Source: Gemmatimonadales bacterium
Lineage (GTDB): Bacteria; Gemmatimonadota; Gemmatimonadetes; Gemmatimonadales; GWC2-71-9
Assembly: GCA_025934955.1 (NCBI GenBank)
Contig: JAICWE010000023.1
Coordinates: 1 to 44,672 of the forward strand
Direction: 5' to 3'
DNA: 44,672 bases
A model generated the notes under the pieces. It did not search any database. It was not told where the DNA came from and was given only the letters and a program-made list of their open reading frames with translations. The translations under genes were made by a program, and so were the position numbers. Shown piece by piece: positions 16,382-24,694 of this stretch. Position 1 is the stretch's first letter, and each line of letters begins with the position of its first letter.

Positions 16382-17220
16382 GGCTCCCGCGGCGCCATCA
16401 GCTCGCTGACCGCCGCCATCCGCATGGCGTCGCCGCCGAAACCGAAGGTGCCGGCCTCGCGGATCTCCCGCGCGGCGCGGACGAAGGCGCCTAACGCCGC
16501 CCGATAGAGCGCGCCGCCGACGCTGATCCGGCGGACCCCAAGCGCCGCGAGCCCGGCCACCGAGAGCGACACGCCCTTCATTCCCATCAGCACGTTGACC
16601 GGCTTCCCCACCGAGGAGCACAGCGTCCGGATGTCGTCGGCCCGGGTGAGGCCGGGCGCGTAGAGCGCGTCGGCGCCGGCCGTCGCGAAGGCCTGGAGCC
16701 GGCGGATGGTGTCGTCGAGGTCGGGCCGGCCGTGCAGGTAGTTCTCGGCGCGGCCCACCAGCACGAACGGATAGGGGAGCTTCCGCGCCGCTTCGGCCGC
16801 GGCGGCGATGCGCTCGACGGCGTGGCCGAAGTCGTAGATCGGCCGGGCGGGATCGCCGGTCGAGTCTTCGATCGAGCCGCCCACCAGTCCCGCCGTCTCG
16901 CCGGCGAGGCGAATCGTCTCGGCCGCCGCCTCGGGCGAGTCACCGAAGCCGTTCTCCAGATCGGCGGCGACCGGGAGATCGGTCGCGTCGGCCACCGCCT
17001 TCGCGTTGGCGAGCGTCTCGTCGCGGCTCACCGCGCCTTCGCCGTCGCGGCGGCCCAAGGTGAAGGCGAGTCCGGCGCTCGTCGTGGTGAGGGCCTCGAA
17101 GCCGAGACTGGTTAGGATGCGCGCGGTGCCGGCATCCCACGGATTGGGAATGACGAAGGCGCCCGGGCGCGCGTGCAGCGCCTGGAAGCGGTGGCCTTTT
17201 TCGGACTGGGTGACCGGCAT
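16378..17220 (-). CDS. Isocitrate lyase/PEP mutase family protein
   Basis: A 280-residue TIM-barrel enzyme. It begins MPVTQSEKGHRF at ATG 17220, which has GAGGAGAA at a good distance; the frame is open further upstream without support. Family signatures are NPWDAGTARIL (about residues 26-36), LPVAADLENGFGDS (the metal-binding Asp/Glu region), GGSIEDS and LVGRAENYL. The cysteine-containing loop of true isocitrate lyase (KKCGH) is absent, so it belongs to the phosphonomutase-like/oxaloacetate decarboxylase branch. The exact substrate, a short 2-oxo or hydroxy acid, cannot be fixed. No phosphonate genes are nearby. A CGTTAGGC octamer lies in frame at 16489. Confidence 0.85.
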   Translation of the reverse strand: MPVTQSEKGHRFQALHARPGAFVIPNPWDAGTARILTSLGFEALTTTSAGLAFTLGRRDGEGAVSRDETLANAKAVADATDLPVAADLENGFGDSPEAAAETIRLAGETAGLVGGSIEDSTGDPARPIYDFGHAVERIAAAAEAARKLPYPFVLVGRAENYLHGRPDLDDTIRRLQAFATAGADALYAPGLTRADDIRTLCSSVGKPVNVLMGMKGVSLSVAGLAALGVRRISVGGALYRAALGAFVRAAREIREAGTFGFGGDAMRMAAVSELMAPREP

Positions 17221-17284
17221 CGGGGTTCTCCTCGACCGCTTGACGTTCGTCGCGCCCGCCTCTTGGCGTCCCGGTAGCCGAGAA

Positions 17285-17313
17285 TCGTTAGGATGGTGCG
17301 CCGCAACACACAA
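17285..17313 (-). promoter_or_regulatory. Candidate promoter for the PEP-mutase-like gene
   Basis: Read on the minus strand, TTGTGT (17313-17308) and TAACGA (17290-17285) are separated by exactly 17 bases and lie about 65 bases upstream of ATG 17220. It resembles a housekeeping-sigma promoter. There is no other support. Confidence 0.3.
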
Positions 17314-17393
17314 GGCGGCGGGCGGGGCGACCCCGTAGGTTACCTGATGTCGAACGTTCGGCATCGGGGACACTCGTCAGTGCAGGGTTCGTC

Positions 17394-18329
17394 ATGGACT
17401 CACCTCTTTCACGCCGAGAGTTGCTCAGAAGCGTCGCGGTTGCCGCGGCTGCGGTCGCGCTCCCCGGTCGGCTCCCCGCGCTTGGATGGGGTAGACAACC
17501 GGAGCGGTGGGGGGCTGACCCGGACCGCGAGCGCCTGACCGGCTGGACCGCGGCGCTTCGGGCTGACCGGAGGACGCATTCCCCCGGCCCGTTCGAGCGG
17601 GACGCGATTCGGGTTGGCGAGCTGGCGGCGGGAACGCCGTATGTACCGGGCACGCTCGACGCGTACATCCGCGGGGGCGGGAGTGCGCCGGGGGCCGAAC
17701 CGCTCACGCTGTCGTTGACTCGCTTCGATTGCGTGACGCTGGTGGAGGCGTGCATCGCCGTGGGGAGAGTCGCGGACCACCCCGGCCCGCCGTCGTGGGA
17801 GCGGCTCGGGCATGAGACGGAGCGGATGCGCTATCGCGGCGGCGAGCGGCGGGGCTACGCGTCGCGGCTGCATTACTTCAGCGAGTGGATCAGCGACGGG
17901 GAGCGGCGCGGGCTGGTCGAGGACCGCGGCGCGGAGCTCGGCGGCGCGGAGGATGTGCGGCCGCTCCGCTTCATGAGCGCGCATCGCGCGAGTTACCCGG
18001 CGCTGGCGGACGATGGCGTGTTCCGGGAGATCGCGGCGATGGAGCGGCGGCTGGACGCGCATGCCCGTCGCGTGATACCGAGCAAGCAGCTGCCGGCCGT
18101 CGTCGATCGGATCGAGAGCGGCGACGTGCTCGCGTTCGCCACGGACATTCCGGGGCTCGACGTGACCCACGCCGCCTTCGCCCATCGGGGGCCCGATGGC
18201 GTCCTCCGCGTGCTGCACGCGCCGCTTTCCGGCGGCGTCGTGGAGGTTACCCGCACCACGCTGCCGGAGTACGTCGCCGCCATCCGGCGCTGTACCGGCG
18301 TGCTGGTCGCGCGGCCGCTGCGGGCGTAG
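17394..18329 (+). CDS. DUF1460 (N-acetylmuramoyl-L-alanine amidase-like) exported protein
   Basis: A 311-residue protein. The N-terminus SRRELLRSVAVAAAAVALPG is a Tat-type signal, so export in folded form is likely. The DUF1460 region starts at about residue 65. It has the presumed nucleophile Cys 113 in RFDCVTLVE, the SRLHYFSEW motif near residue 155, and VTHAAFAH near residue 255 supplying a histidine. The fold is NlpC/P60-like; characterised relatives hydrolyse peptidoglycan-derived amide bonds, so turnover of cell-wall fragments in the periplasm is the likely role. The start ATG 17394 has no strong ribosome binding site. The gene is convergent with the DUF488 gene, with 21 bases between their ends. 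Confidence 0.8.
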   Translation: MDSPLSRRELLRSVAVAAAAVALPGRLPALGWGRQPERWGADPDRERLTGWTAALRADRRTHSPGPFERDAIRVGELAAGTPYVPGTLDAYIRGGGSAPGAEPLTLSLTRFDCVTLVEACIAVGRVADHPGPPSWERLGHETERMRYRGGERRGYASRLHYFSEWISDGERRGLVEDRGAELGGAEDVRPLRFMSAHRASYPALADDGVFREIAAMERRLDAHARRVIPSKQLPAVVDRIESGDVLAFATDIPGLDVTHAAFAHRGPDGVLRVLHAPLSGGVVEVTRTTLPEYVAAIRRCTGVLVARPLRA

Positions 18330-18350
18330 CCCAGCGGCACCTGCCCCGCC

Positions 18351-18731
18351 TCACGCGCGCCTGGCGCGCTTCGCGGCCTCGAGCCGCCGACCCAGCAGCT
18401 TCTCCAGCACCGCGACGTCGCTGATCGCGGCGGCCTGCGAGGCATAGACCAGCGTCACGCGGCCGCGCTTTGCCCGCCGGACCAGATCGTCGAGCACCGC
18501 CTGCGCCGCCGCCGCCTTGAGCTCACGCTTGTATCGTCGCTGGAACTCCGGCCACTTCGCCGGATCGTGCCGGTACCACTCGCGCAGCTCGGCCGAGGGA
18601 GCGAGGTCCTTCTCCCAGGCATCGAGCCGCGCTTTCGCCTTCGATACGCCGCGGGGCCAGAGCCGGTCGATCAGCACCCGATAGCCGTCGGATGCGGCGG
18701 CCGGCTCGTAGGCCCGTTTGGCGACGACCAC
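18351..18731 (-). CDS. DUF488 family protein (YeaO-like)
   Basis: A 126-residue protein starting at GTG 18731. DUF488 hallmarks are VLIDRLWPRGVSK near the N-terminus, LREWYRHDPAKWPEF in the middle, and a late VTLVYASQ segment. The family is small and cytoplasmic with no established biochemical activity. Only five bases separate it from the stop of the upstream DUF4142 lipoprotein gene on the same strand, so the two are probably cotranscribed. Confidence 0.85.
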   Translation of the reverse strand: MVVAKRAYEPAAASDGYRVLIDRLWPRGVSKAKARLDAWEKDLAPSAELREWYRHDPAKWPEFQRRYKRELKAAAAQAVLDDLVRRAKRGRVTLVYASQAAAISDVAVLEKLLGRRLEAAKRARRA

Positions 18732-18736
18732 CGTCG

Positions 18737-19402
18737 TCAGGCCTGGGACTTCTGCATCGTCTTCTCCAGGCGCTGCGCTTCCTTCAGGTGCTTCTCCACC
18801 ACCTCGCCCACCGTCTTCATGTACTTCTGGTAGGCCGCGTTCTGCGGGGGGTTCTTGCCGGCCCAGTCGAGCACCGCCTGGTGGATGCCCGCTTCGTGGG
18901 CGATGTACGTCGAGTCGTACGACGGCCCCTTGCTCATCGAAGCGAGCGCGCTCTGCTCATCCGCGACCGCGGGCTTGAACGGATCGGTGGCGGGCAGCTC
19001 GGGGTTGATCTTCTCCTGCTTGGCGACGCGAATCCCCTGGACGTGCGCCGCATGGTGCTCGCCCATCATCAGCTTGGCGAAGCTCTTCGCGCCGGCGCTG
19101 GTGAGCTTGGGCAGGGCGGCCGCGGCGAGGGTGCTGTCGGCGACGTTCACCTCGTCCACGAGCGCGGCGATGTTCGCGTCGGAGAGCGTGGCGCCCGTGG
19201 CCGCCGCGCCGCCGGCGGCAGCCGCCGAGGTATCGGCCGCACCACCGGCGGCGGCGGGCGGCGCGGTGGTGTCGCCGGTCGGGGTGCTCATTGCGGTGCC
19301 GGTCGAGGTTGTCGCGGCTCCGTTGTCCCGTGCCTTGCAGCCGCCGAGTGCGACGCAGATTGCGAGCGGGAGTACTGTGTACAGCGAGGGTGCGACGCGC
19401 AT
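18737..19402 (-). CDS. DUF4142 lipoprotein
   Basis: A 221-residue lipoprotein. ATG 19402 is preceded by GGAGGAACC, a clear ribosome binding site. A signal peptide ends in the lipobox ALGGC (Cys 22), followed by a long Ala/Gly/Thr-rich linker (about 25-72). The DUF4142 domain fills the rest, a ferritin-like helical bundle by family knowledge, with AKLMMGEHHAAH and AHEAGIHQAVLDW. DUF4142 proteins are common in soil bacteria as periplasmic or outer-membrane lipoproteins of unknown role. The gene is divergent from the HlyD-type adaptor gene, with a CRP-like inverted repeat between them. Confidence 0.87.
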   Translation of the reverse strand: MRVAPSLYTVLPLAICVALGGCKARDNGAATTSTGTAMSTPTGDTTAPPAAAGGAADTSAAAAGGAAATGATLSDANIAALVDEVNVADSTLAAAALPKLTSAGAKSFAKLMMGEHHAAHVQGIRVAKQEKINPELPATDPFKPAVADEQSALASMSKGPSYDSTYIAHEAGIHQAVLDWAGKNPPQNAAYQKYMKTVGEVVEKHLKEAQRLEKTMQKSQA

Positions 19403-19451
19403 GGTTCCTCCGTATGGGATCGCTCCAATAGAGGAACCTCGGCTAGAGGCG

Positions 19452-19469
19452 CGGTGATACGTGTCACCG
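19452..19469. promoter_or_regulatory. CRP/FNR-type inverted repeat operator candidate
   Basis: CGGTGA-N6-TCACCG is a perfect six-base inverted repeat with the N6 spacing of CRP/FNR-family sites (consensus TGTGA-N6-TCACA). It lies in the 130-base gap between the divergent DUF4142 gene and the efflux operon. It is 50 bases upstream of ATG 19402 and about 52 bases upstream of the TATATT hexamer of the operon. No regulator gene is visible in the window. Confidence 0.4.
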
Positions 19470-19520
19470 GCGGCCGCGGAAGACGAAAGCGGCGGCTCTG
19501 GCGGGCTCCGACCTTCGGCA

Positions 19521-19526
19521 TATATT
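19521..19526 (+). promoter_or_regulatory. Candidate -10 element TATATT for a leaderless efflux operon
   Basis: TATATT is followed by six bases (CGCTCC) and then GTG 19533, so transcription would begin at or next to the start codon. There is no Shine-Dalgarno sequence. Confidence 0.5.
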
Positions 19527-19532
19527 CGCTCC

Positions 19533-20783
19533 GTGACCCAGCCCAGCCATGATCTTTCCAAGCTGCGTATTGACCGCGGCGCCCCGCCGGCGGTACGCCG
19601 GGCCTTCCGCCGAGCCGCGGGGCTCGCGGCGGTCGTGGTCGTCCTGCTCGGCGGGGCCGCGCTCTATGCGCGGAGCCGCTCCGCGCCCAGGGTCGAGACG
19701 ATGGTCGTCACACCGATCGCGAGCGGCGGTTCGACCAGCGCGGCCGGCGCGACGACGGTGACTGCCAACGGCTACGTGGTGGCTCGGGTGCACGCATCGG
19801 TCTCGGCCAAGATCCCGGGGCGGCTCGCCTCGCTCGCGGTGGACGGCGGGTCGGTGGTGCGGGAGGGCGCGGTGATCGCGCAGCTCGACAATGCCGATTA
19901 CCGGGCCGCCGTCGCCGAGGCGAAGGCGAATCTGGCGACCGCGCGGGCGCAGTTGATCGAGTCTGCGGCCGACCGCGATCAATCCGCCCGCGAGGCCCGC
20001 CGCACCAACGAGATCCATAGGACGCAGCCCGAGCTGGTTTCGGCCCAGGAGGCGGAAGCGGCCCAGAGCCGCGCCGATCAGGCCGATGCGCGAGCCCGGG
20101 CCGCGGACGCACGGGTCGCCTCCGCCGAGGCGGCGCTCCGCTTTGCCGAGGCGACGCTCGACAACACCTACATCAGGGCGCCGTTCAGCGGGACCGTGCT
20201 CCGGAAGGAAGCGGAGGTGGGCGAGGTCGTGGCGCCATCGGTGGGCGGCGGGCTCACCCGCGGCGCGGTGGTCACCATGGCGGATCTCGGCTCACTCGAG
20301 GTCGAGGTGGACGTGAACGAGGCGTACATCGGGCGGGTGAGCCGGGGGCAGCCGGCGCGGATCACGCTCGATGCCTATCCCGACACTTCGTTCCGCGGCG
20401 CCGTCAGGCAGGTGGTCCCCACCGCCGATCGGCAGCGGGCCACGGTGCAGGTGAAGGTGAGCATCCTCGAGCGCGACCGGCGAATCCTTCCGGAGATGGG
20501 CGCCAGGGTGGACTTCCTCGCGCCGGCGGACTCGAGCCCGAAGCCGGCGGGCGCGCCGGCGGCGACGCGTTTCCGGCTCCCGGCCGCGGCGGTGCGCGAC
20601 GCGGGCGGCCGCACGGTGGTGTGGCTGGTGCGGGACGGGCGGCTCGCGTCGCGCGAGGTCGAGGCCGACCCGGTGAGCGCGGGCTATCGCGAGATCCGGA
20701 AGGGACTCGCGGGCGGCGAGCGCATCGTGACCGGCGGCGTGGACGCGCCGGCGGAGGGAATGCGGGTCACGACAGGCGAGTAG
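19533..20783 (+). CDS. Periplasmic adaptor subunit (HlyD/MacA family)
   Basis: A 416-residue membrane-fusion protein. A single N-terminal membrane anchor (AGLAAVVVVLLGGAALYA, about residues 30-47) precedes the first half of the lipoyl domain (VSAKIPGRLASLAVDGGSVV). A long alpha-hairpin rich in Ala, Glu and Arg follows (about 130-225), then the second half lipoyl domain (IRAPFSGTVLRKEAEVGE) and beta-barrel and membrane-proximal domains. It links an inner-membrane ABC exporter to an outer-membrane channel. It starts an operon with the ATPase (23 bases downstream) and two permeases. GTG 19533 is preferred over the in-frame upstream codon because TATATT ends six bases before it. No outer-membrane factor is encoded nearby. 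Confidence 0.88.
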   Translation: MTQPSHDLSKLRIDRGAPPAVRRAFRRAAGLAAVVVVLLGGAALYARSRSAPRVETMVVTPIASGGSTSAAGATTVTANGYVVARVHASVSAKIPGRLASLAVDGGSVVREGAVIAQLDNADYRAAVAEAKANLATARAQLIESAADRDQSAREARRTNEIHRTQPELVSAQEAEAAQSRADQADARARAADARVASAEAALRFAEATLDNTYIRAPFSGTVLRKEAEVGEVVAPSVGGGLTRGAVVTMADLGSLEVEVDVNEAYIGRVSRGQPARITLDAYPDTSFRGAVRQVVPTADRQRATVQVKVSILERDRRILPEMGARVDFLAPADSSPKPAGAPAATRFRLPAAAVRDAGGRTVVWLVRDGRLASREVEADPVSAGYREIRKGLAGGERIVTGGVDAPAEGMRVTTGE

Positions 20784-20806
20784 CAATCATCCGAAGGGGG
20801 CGACAG

Positions 20807-21505
20807 ATGGCGCTGGTCGAGATCCGTGACGTGCACAAGAGCTTCAGCCGCGACGCCGAGCGGATCGACGTCTTCAGCGGGCTCTCGATGGACATCGAGC
20901 AGGGGAGCTTCACCGCCCTCATGGGGCCGTCGGGCTCGGGCAAGTCCACCCTGCTCAATCTCGTCGCCGGTCTCGACCGGCCGACATCGGGCACGGTACA
21001 GGTGGGCGGCGCGGAGGTGAGCGCGATGAGTGCGGGCCAGCTCGCGGCGTGGCGCGCGGCGAACGTCGGCTTCGTCTTCCAGCAGTTCAACCTGCTGCCG
21101 GTGCTCACGGCGTTCCAGAACGTCGAGCTGCCGCTGCTCCTGACCCGGCTCTCCAGGCGCGAGCGCGACGAGCGGGTGCGGATCGCCCTGGGCGTCGTCG
21201 GCCTCGACGACCGGCTCCGGCACTATCCGCGGCAGCTCTCCGGCGGGCAGGAACAGCGCGTCGCGATCGCGCGGGCGATCGTCGCCGACCCCACGCTGGT
21301 GCTGCTGGACGAGCCCACCGGCCAGCTCGACGCCAGGAGCTCGCAGGAGGTGCTCGCGCTATTGGGCCGGCTCAACGAGGAGTTCGGGAAGACGATCGTC
21401 GTCGTCACCCACGATCCACAGGTGGCGGCGCGGGCGCAGCGGCAGCTCCACCTCGACAAGGGGACGTTCATCGAGCAGGCGAGCGCGGCCGGAGCCGCGG
21501 TATGA
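20807..21505 (+). CDS. ABC transporter ATP-binding protein (MacB/LolD type)
   Basis: A 232-residue ATPase starting at ATG 20807, with AAGGGGG upstream. Walker A is GPSGSGKST (about residues 45-53); the Q-loop is VFQQFN; the signature is LSGGQEQRVAIARA with Glu where Gln is usual; Walker B and D-loop are LVLLDEPTGQLD; the H-loop is VVTHD. It should energise the two FtsX-like permeases that follow. Its last bases overlap the first permease start by four (ATGA), so translation is coupled. Confidence 0.92.
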   Translation: MALVEIRDVHKSFSRDAERIDVFSGLSMDIEQGSFTALMGPSGSGKSTLLNLVAGLDRPTSGTVQVGGAEVSAMSAGQLAAWRAANVGFVFQQFNLLPVLTAFQNVELPLLLTRLSRRERDERVRIALGVVGLDDRLRHYPRQLSGGQEQRVAIARAIVADPTLVLLDEPTGQLDARSSQEVLALLGRLNEEFGKTIVVVTHDPQVAARAQRQLHLDKGTFIEQASAAGAAV

Positions 21506-22644
21506 GGTTCGTCGGCCTGCTCCGGGCCAACCTCGGCCGACACAAGCGGCGCACGCTGCTCACGATGGCGAGCGTGGCGCTGGCTCTCTTCCTCTTTGCC
21601 TCGCTCCGCACCGTGGTGACGACGCTCCACGCGGCTTCGCAGTTCGGGAGCGCGCGGCGGCTGGTCACCACCAACGCGACCGGTCTCGTCTTCCCGCTGC
21701 CGGTGGCGTACGCCAACCGGATCGCGGCATCGCCGGGCGTGGAGAAGGTGTCGTGGGCCAACTGGTTCGGCGGCCGCTACGGCGACGGCAAGCGATTCTT
21801 CGCGACATTCGCGGTGGACGCGAAGTCGTACCTGGATCTCTACCCCGAGATGTCGGTGCCGCAGGACCAGAAGGAAGCGTTCCTCGCGGATCGTTCCGGC
21901 GCGCTGATCGGCCGGCGACTGCTCGACGTGTTCGGCTGGCGGGTGGGTCAGAACATCACGCTCCAGGGCACCATCTACCCGGGCGACTGGACCTTCACCG
22001 TGCGCGGGGTGTACACGCCGACCGACAAGAGCATCAACGACGACGCGGTGATGTTCCACTGGCAATACCTCGACGAGCGGACCGGCCGCCAGGGGACGAC
22101 GGGCTGGTACATCTTCGGGATCGACAGCGCCCAGAACGCCCCGCGGATCGGCAAGGCGATCGACGAGGGCTTCCGCAACTCGAGTGCGCCGACCAAGACC
22201 GGCACCGAGCAGTCATTCAACGCGAGCTTCGCCACCATGTGGGGAAACGTGAGCCTGCTGATGAACACGATCGGGATGGCGGTGGTGTTCGCCATCCTGC
22301 TGGTGGCGGCGAACGCGATGATGATGAGCGCGCGCGAGCGCGGCCGCGAGGTGGCGGTGCTCAAGACCATCGGCTTCTCCGACCGGCGGCTCTTCGCGCT
22401 GGTGCTGGCGGAGGCGGGATTCATCACCATCACGGGCGCGGCGATCGGCCTCGGCGCGGCGAAGGTGCTGTACCGTGCCACCAACTTCAGCGCCGGGGGC
22501 ATGCTCCCCGGCTTCGACGTGACCGCCTCCACGCTGGGCGTCGGCGCGCTGGTCGCGCTCTTCCTGATGCTGGCGAGCGGCGTCGTGCCGGCGGTGCGCG
22601 CGGCGCGGCTCCCGGTGGTGGCCGCGCTCCGGAACGTCGAGTGA
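21502..22644 (+). CDS. FtsX-like ABC permease, first of two
   Basis: A 380-residue permease of MacB/FtsX type. The first membrane helix is at about 16-36 (LLTMASVALALFLFASL), the periplasmic domain at about 40-235, and three C-terminal helices follow (VVFAILLVAANAMMMSA; ALVLAEAGFITITGAAIGLG; GVGALVALFLMLASGVVPA). The EVAVLKTIGFSDRR loop contacts the ATPase in the family. The start ATG overlaps the stop of the ATPase gene. Together with the next gene it probably forms a heterodimeric exporter of the mechanotransmission class. The substrate is unknown; lipid, peptide, antibiotic and lipoprotein are all known for relatives. Confidence 0.88.
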   Translation: MRFVGLLRANLGRHKRRTLLTMASVALALFLFASLRTVVTTLHAASQFGSARRLVTTNATGLVFPLPVAYANRIAASPGVEKVSWANWFGGRYGDGKRFFATFAVDAKSYLDLYPEMSVPQDQKEAFLADRSGALIGRRLLDVFGWRVGQNITLQGTIYPGDWTFTVRGVYTPTDKSINDDAVMFHWQYLDERTGRQGTTGWYIFGIDSAQNAPRIGKAIDEGFRNSSAPTKTGTEQSFNASFATMWGNVSLLMNTIGMAVVFAILLVAANAMMMSARERGREVAVLKTIGFSDRRLFALVLAEAGFITITGAAIGLGAAKVLYRATNFSAGGMLPGFDVTASTLGVGALVALFLMLASGVVPAVRAARLPVVAALRNVE

Positions 22645-22654
22645 GGCACGCCGA

Positions 22655-23818
22655 ATGAAGATTCCGCTGATCTACAACATCCGGAGCGTGCGGGCCCGCC
22701 CGGTCTCGACCGCGATGACGGCGCTCGGCATCGGACTCGTGGTCGCGGTGTTCATCGCCATGCTGGCGCTGGCGAACGGCTTCGCCGCGGCGCTCGCGAC
22801 CACCGGCTCGGACGCCAACGTGCTGGTGCTCCGGAAGGGGGCGGATTCGGAGATGTCGAGCGGTCTGGACCGCGAGGCGATCAGCATCCTCACCGGGTCG
22901 CCCCACGTCGCGCGGGACCCGGGCGGCCGGCCGCTTGCTAGCCCCGAGGTGTACGTCGTCATCCCGTTCGGCCGCATGGCCGACACGACCCAGCTTGCCA
23001 ACGTGGTGGTGCGGGGCGTGAGCGACGCGGCGTGGCAGGTGCGGAACAACGTCGTAGTGCTGGCGGGCAACCGGCCGGCGACGGGGCGCAATGAGGTCTG
23101 CATCGGCAAGCGGCTGGTCGGCCGGTTCCCCAACACCGGGATCGGCGAGACGATGCACTTCGCCGGGCGGCCGTGGACGGTCACCTGCCACTTCGCCGCG
23201 GCCGGCTCGGCGTTCGAATCGGAGATCTGGGGCGGCAACGAGCAGATCATCCCGGCGATGCGGCGCGACGGCTTCCAGTCGCTGGCGTTCCGCCTGGCGG
23301 ATGCCGGCGCCTACGACGAGGCGAAGCGCGCGCTCGAGGGCGACAAGCGGGTAACGGTGGACGTGTACCGCGAGTCGGCCTTCTACACCAAGCAGTCGGA
23401 GCTGCTCGGCAACATCCTGCGGGTCCTCGCCATCCTCATCACCGCGATCATGGCGGTGGGCGCGGTGTTCGGGGCGGTCAACACGATGTACGCCGCGGTA
23501 TCGTCCCGCGCGCCCGAAATCGCGGTGCTGCTGACGCTCGGCTTCCGGCCGCGAAGCATTCTCGCGAGCTTCGTCGCGGAGTCGGCGGTGATCGCGGCGA
23601 TCGGCGGCGTGGTGGGCTGCCTGCTCGCGCTGCCGATGAACGGCATCGTCACCAGCACCACCAACTGGGCCAGCTTCAGCGAGATCGCGTTCAGCTTCCG
23701 GATCACGCCGGGGCTGCTGTTCGCGGGGCTCATCTTCGCGGTGGTGATGGGCACGCTGGGCGGCTTCTTCCCGGCGCGCCGCGCGTCACGGCTGCCGGTG
23801 GTACAGGCCATTCGTTAG
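22655..23818 (+). CDS. FtsX-like ABC permease, second of two
   Basis: A 387-residue permease beginning ten bases after the first, with GAGG upstream of ATG 22655. It has the same layout: helix 1 (MTALGIGLVVAVFIAMLALA, about 20-40), a periplasmic domain containing EVYVVIPFGR and GGNEQIIPAMRR, then three helices ending VVMGTLGGFFPARRASRLP. EIAVLLTLGFRPRS is the ATPase-contact loop. The stop codon TAG is part of a CGTTAGGC octamer (23813-23820). It is the last gene of the operon. Confidence 0.88.
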   Translation: MKIPLIYNIRSVRARPVSTAMTALGIGLVVAVFIAMLALANGFAAALATTGSDANVLVLRKGADSEMSSGLDREAISILTGSPHVARDPGGRPLASPEVYVVIPFGRMADTTQLANVVVRGVSDAAWQVRNNVVVLAGNRPATGRNEVCIGKRLVGRFPNTGIGETMHFAGRPWTVTCHFAAAGSAFESEIWGGNEQIIPAMRRDGFQSLAFRLADAGAYDEAKRALEGDKRVTVDVYRESAFYTKQSELLGNILRVLAILITAIMAVGAVFGAVNTMYAAVSSRAPEIAVLLTLGFRPRSILASFVAESAVIAAIGGVVGCLLALPMNGIVTSTTNWASFSEIAFSFRITPGLLFAGLIFAVVMGTLGGFFPARRASRLPVVQAIR

Positions 23819-23842
23819 GCGAATGGCGCGCGGAGGAGGTCT

Positions 23843-24190
23843 CTAACGTGCTGTGACCACTCCTGAATCGGAAGCAGAGTCGCTGGGAGGGCGTGATCGC
23901 GGTGGATCGAACTGTTCGCCGATCGCCATCCCAATACCGCCGCCGATCACGCCCCCGATGCCCCCGCCGATCAGCGCTGCGGGCCAACATTGGCGCGCGT
24001 CAGACGGATCGGCGTATACCGTGGTCGTGTCCAGATGGGTCGATGGTAATCTCGTCGAGGCCGGTTCGGCCTCCTTCGCCGCATGAGATGGCCACGGCGG
24101 CAACGGTGCTCCTAGTGCCCATTTGCAGCGCCGCGCTCCACACCGGGTCGATGCAATCGGGCACCGGCGCGGCGCAGCGGTCGGGCGCAT
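23843..24190 (-). CDS. Possible small glycine-zipper protein, perhaps frameshifted
   Basis: This open frame contains LDTTTVYADPSDARQCWP, then AALIGGGIGGVIGGGIGMAI, a textbook glycine zipper found in small outer-membrane or periplasmic proteins. The upstream part of the frame does not look like a signal peptide. In the next frame, however, ATG 24122 begins MGTRSTVAAVAISC, which resembles a lipoprotein signal and stops at 24000. A single frameshift near 24060-24080 would join the two. It may therefore be a decayed gene, a sequencing error, or chance in a GC-rich region. No ribosome binding site is evident. The rest of 23819-24376 holds nothing I recognise. Confidence 0.3.
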   Translation of the reverse strand: MRPTAAPRRCPIASTRCGARRCKWALGAPLPPWPSHAAKEAEPASTRLPSTHLDTTTVYADPSDARQCWPAALIGGGIGGVIGGGIGMAIGEQFDPPRSRPPSDSASDSGVVTAR

Positions 24191-24376
24191 CCGTTCGTCG
24201 CGCGGGGCGGCAGGCCATCAACCGAGTCGCCCGGCGCGCAGCGCGGTCATGGCGCTCGCGCGCGTGGTCGGCGGTGGACCTGACGGCACGGACGGCGATC
24301 TCCGCTGTGGGTGGGCCGAACCATACGCGCCTGCTTCCGGTCCGCAGCCCACGTTGCGTACCCGCGGTCAAAGCGA

Positions 24377-24410
24377 AGACCCGGTAAGCTCTTGCTTGCT
24401 TACCGGGTCT
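24377..24410 (-). terminator. Hairpin downstream of tRNA-Gln
   Basis: A perfect 13-base-pair stem (AGACCCGGTAAGC and its complement) with an eight-base loop lies six bases beyond the 3' end of tRNA-Gln on the minus strand, followed by TTCGCTTT. It is a likely intrinsic terminator, although the T tract is broken. Confidence 0.6.
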
Positions 24411-24415
24411 CAAGT

Positions 24416-24487
24416 TGCCCCTCCTGGGCTCGAACCAGGACTCTCCTGATCCAGAGTCAGGCGTGTTGCCAGTTACACCAAGGGGCA
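24416..24487 (-). tRNA. tRNA-Gln (anticodon CTG)
   Basis: 72 nt. The acceptor arm TGCCCCT pairs with AGGGGCA. The anticodon stem CCTGA/TCAGG encloses the seven-base loop CTCTGGA, giving anticodon CTG. The T arm contains GGTTCGAGCC. CCA is not encoded. A hairpin terminator follows. Confidence 0.95.
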
Positions 24488-24570
24488 TCGGATCGGACTT
24501 TGACTACACTATCTCCACTGCACCCGACGCCTCTGGGATGCGTCGTCCCACCGACCTTCCGCGTGATCAT

Positions 24571-24642
24571 GGAGCTGAGGGGAATCGAACCCCTGACCTC
24601 TGCAGTGCGATTGCAGCGCTCTCCCAGCTGAGCTACAGCCCC
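24571..24642 (-). tRNA. tRNA-Ala (anticodon CGC)
   Basis: 72 nt. The acceptor arm GGGGCTG pairs with CAGCTCC (one G-U pair). The D arm has AGCTCAGCTGGGAGAGC. The anticodon stem CTGCA/TGCAG encloses ATCGCAC, giving anticodon CGC. The T arm has GGTTCGATTCC. It is transcribed towards tRNA-Gln, 83 bases away, so the two may form one transcript. Confidence 0.95.
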
Positions 24643-24694
24643 GGCAAGGCGACAAACTTACCCTGCGGCTCCGGCCCCGGCAAGTCCGGTTATG

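Noticed and set aside
16378-17220. Isocitrate lyase proper
   Set aside because: The catalytic KKCGH motif is missing and the protein is much shorter than bacterial isocitrate lyases.
24000-24488. Open frames across the tRNA region
   Set aside because: They run through both tRNA genes and have no protein-like features.
24416-24642. tRNA genes as an attachment site of an integrated element
   Set aside because: No integrase, no direct repeat of the tRNA 3' end seen nearby, and flanking genes look chromosomal.
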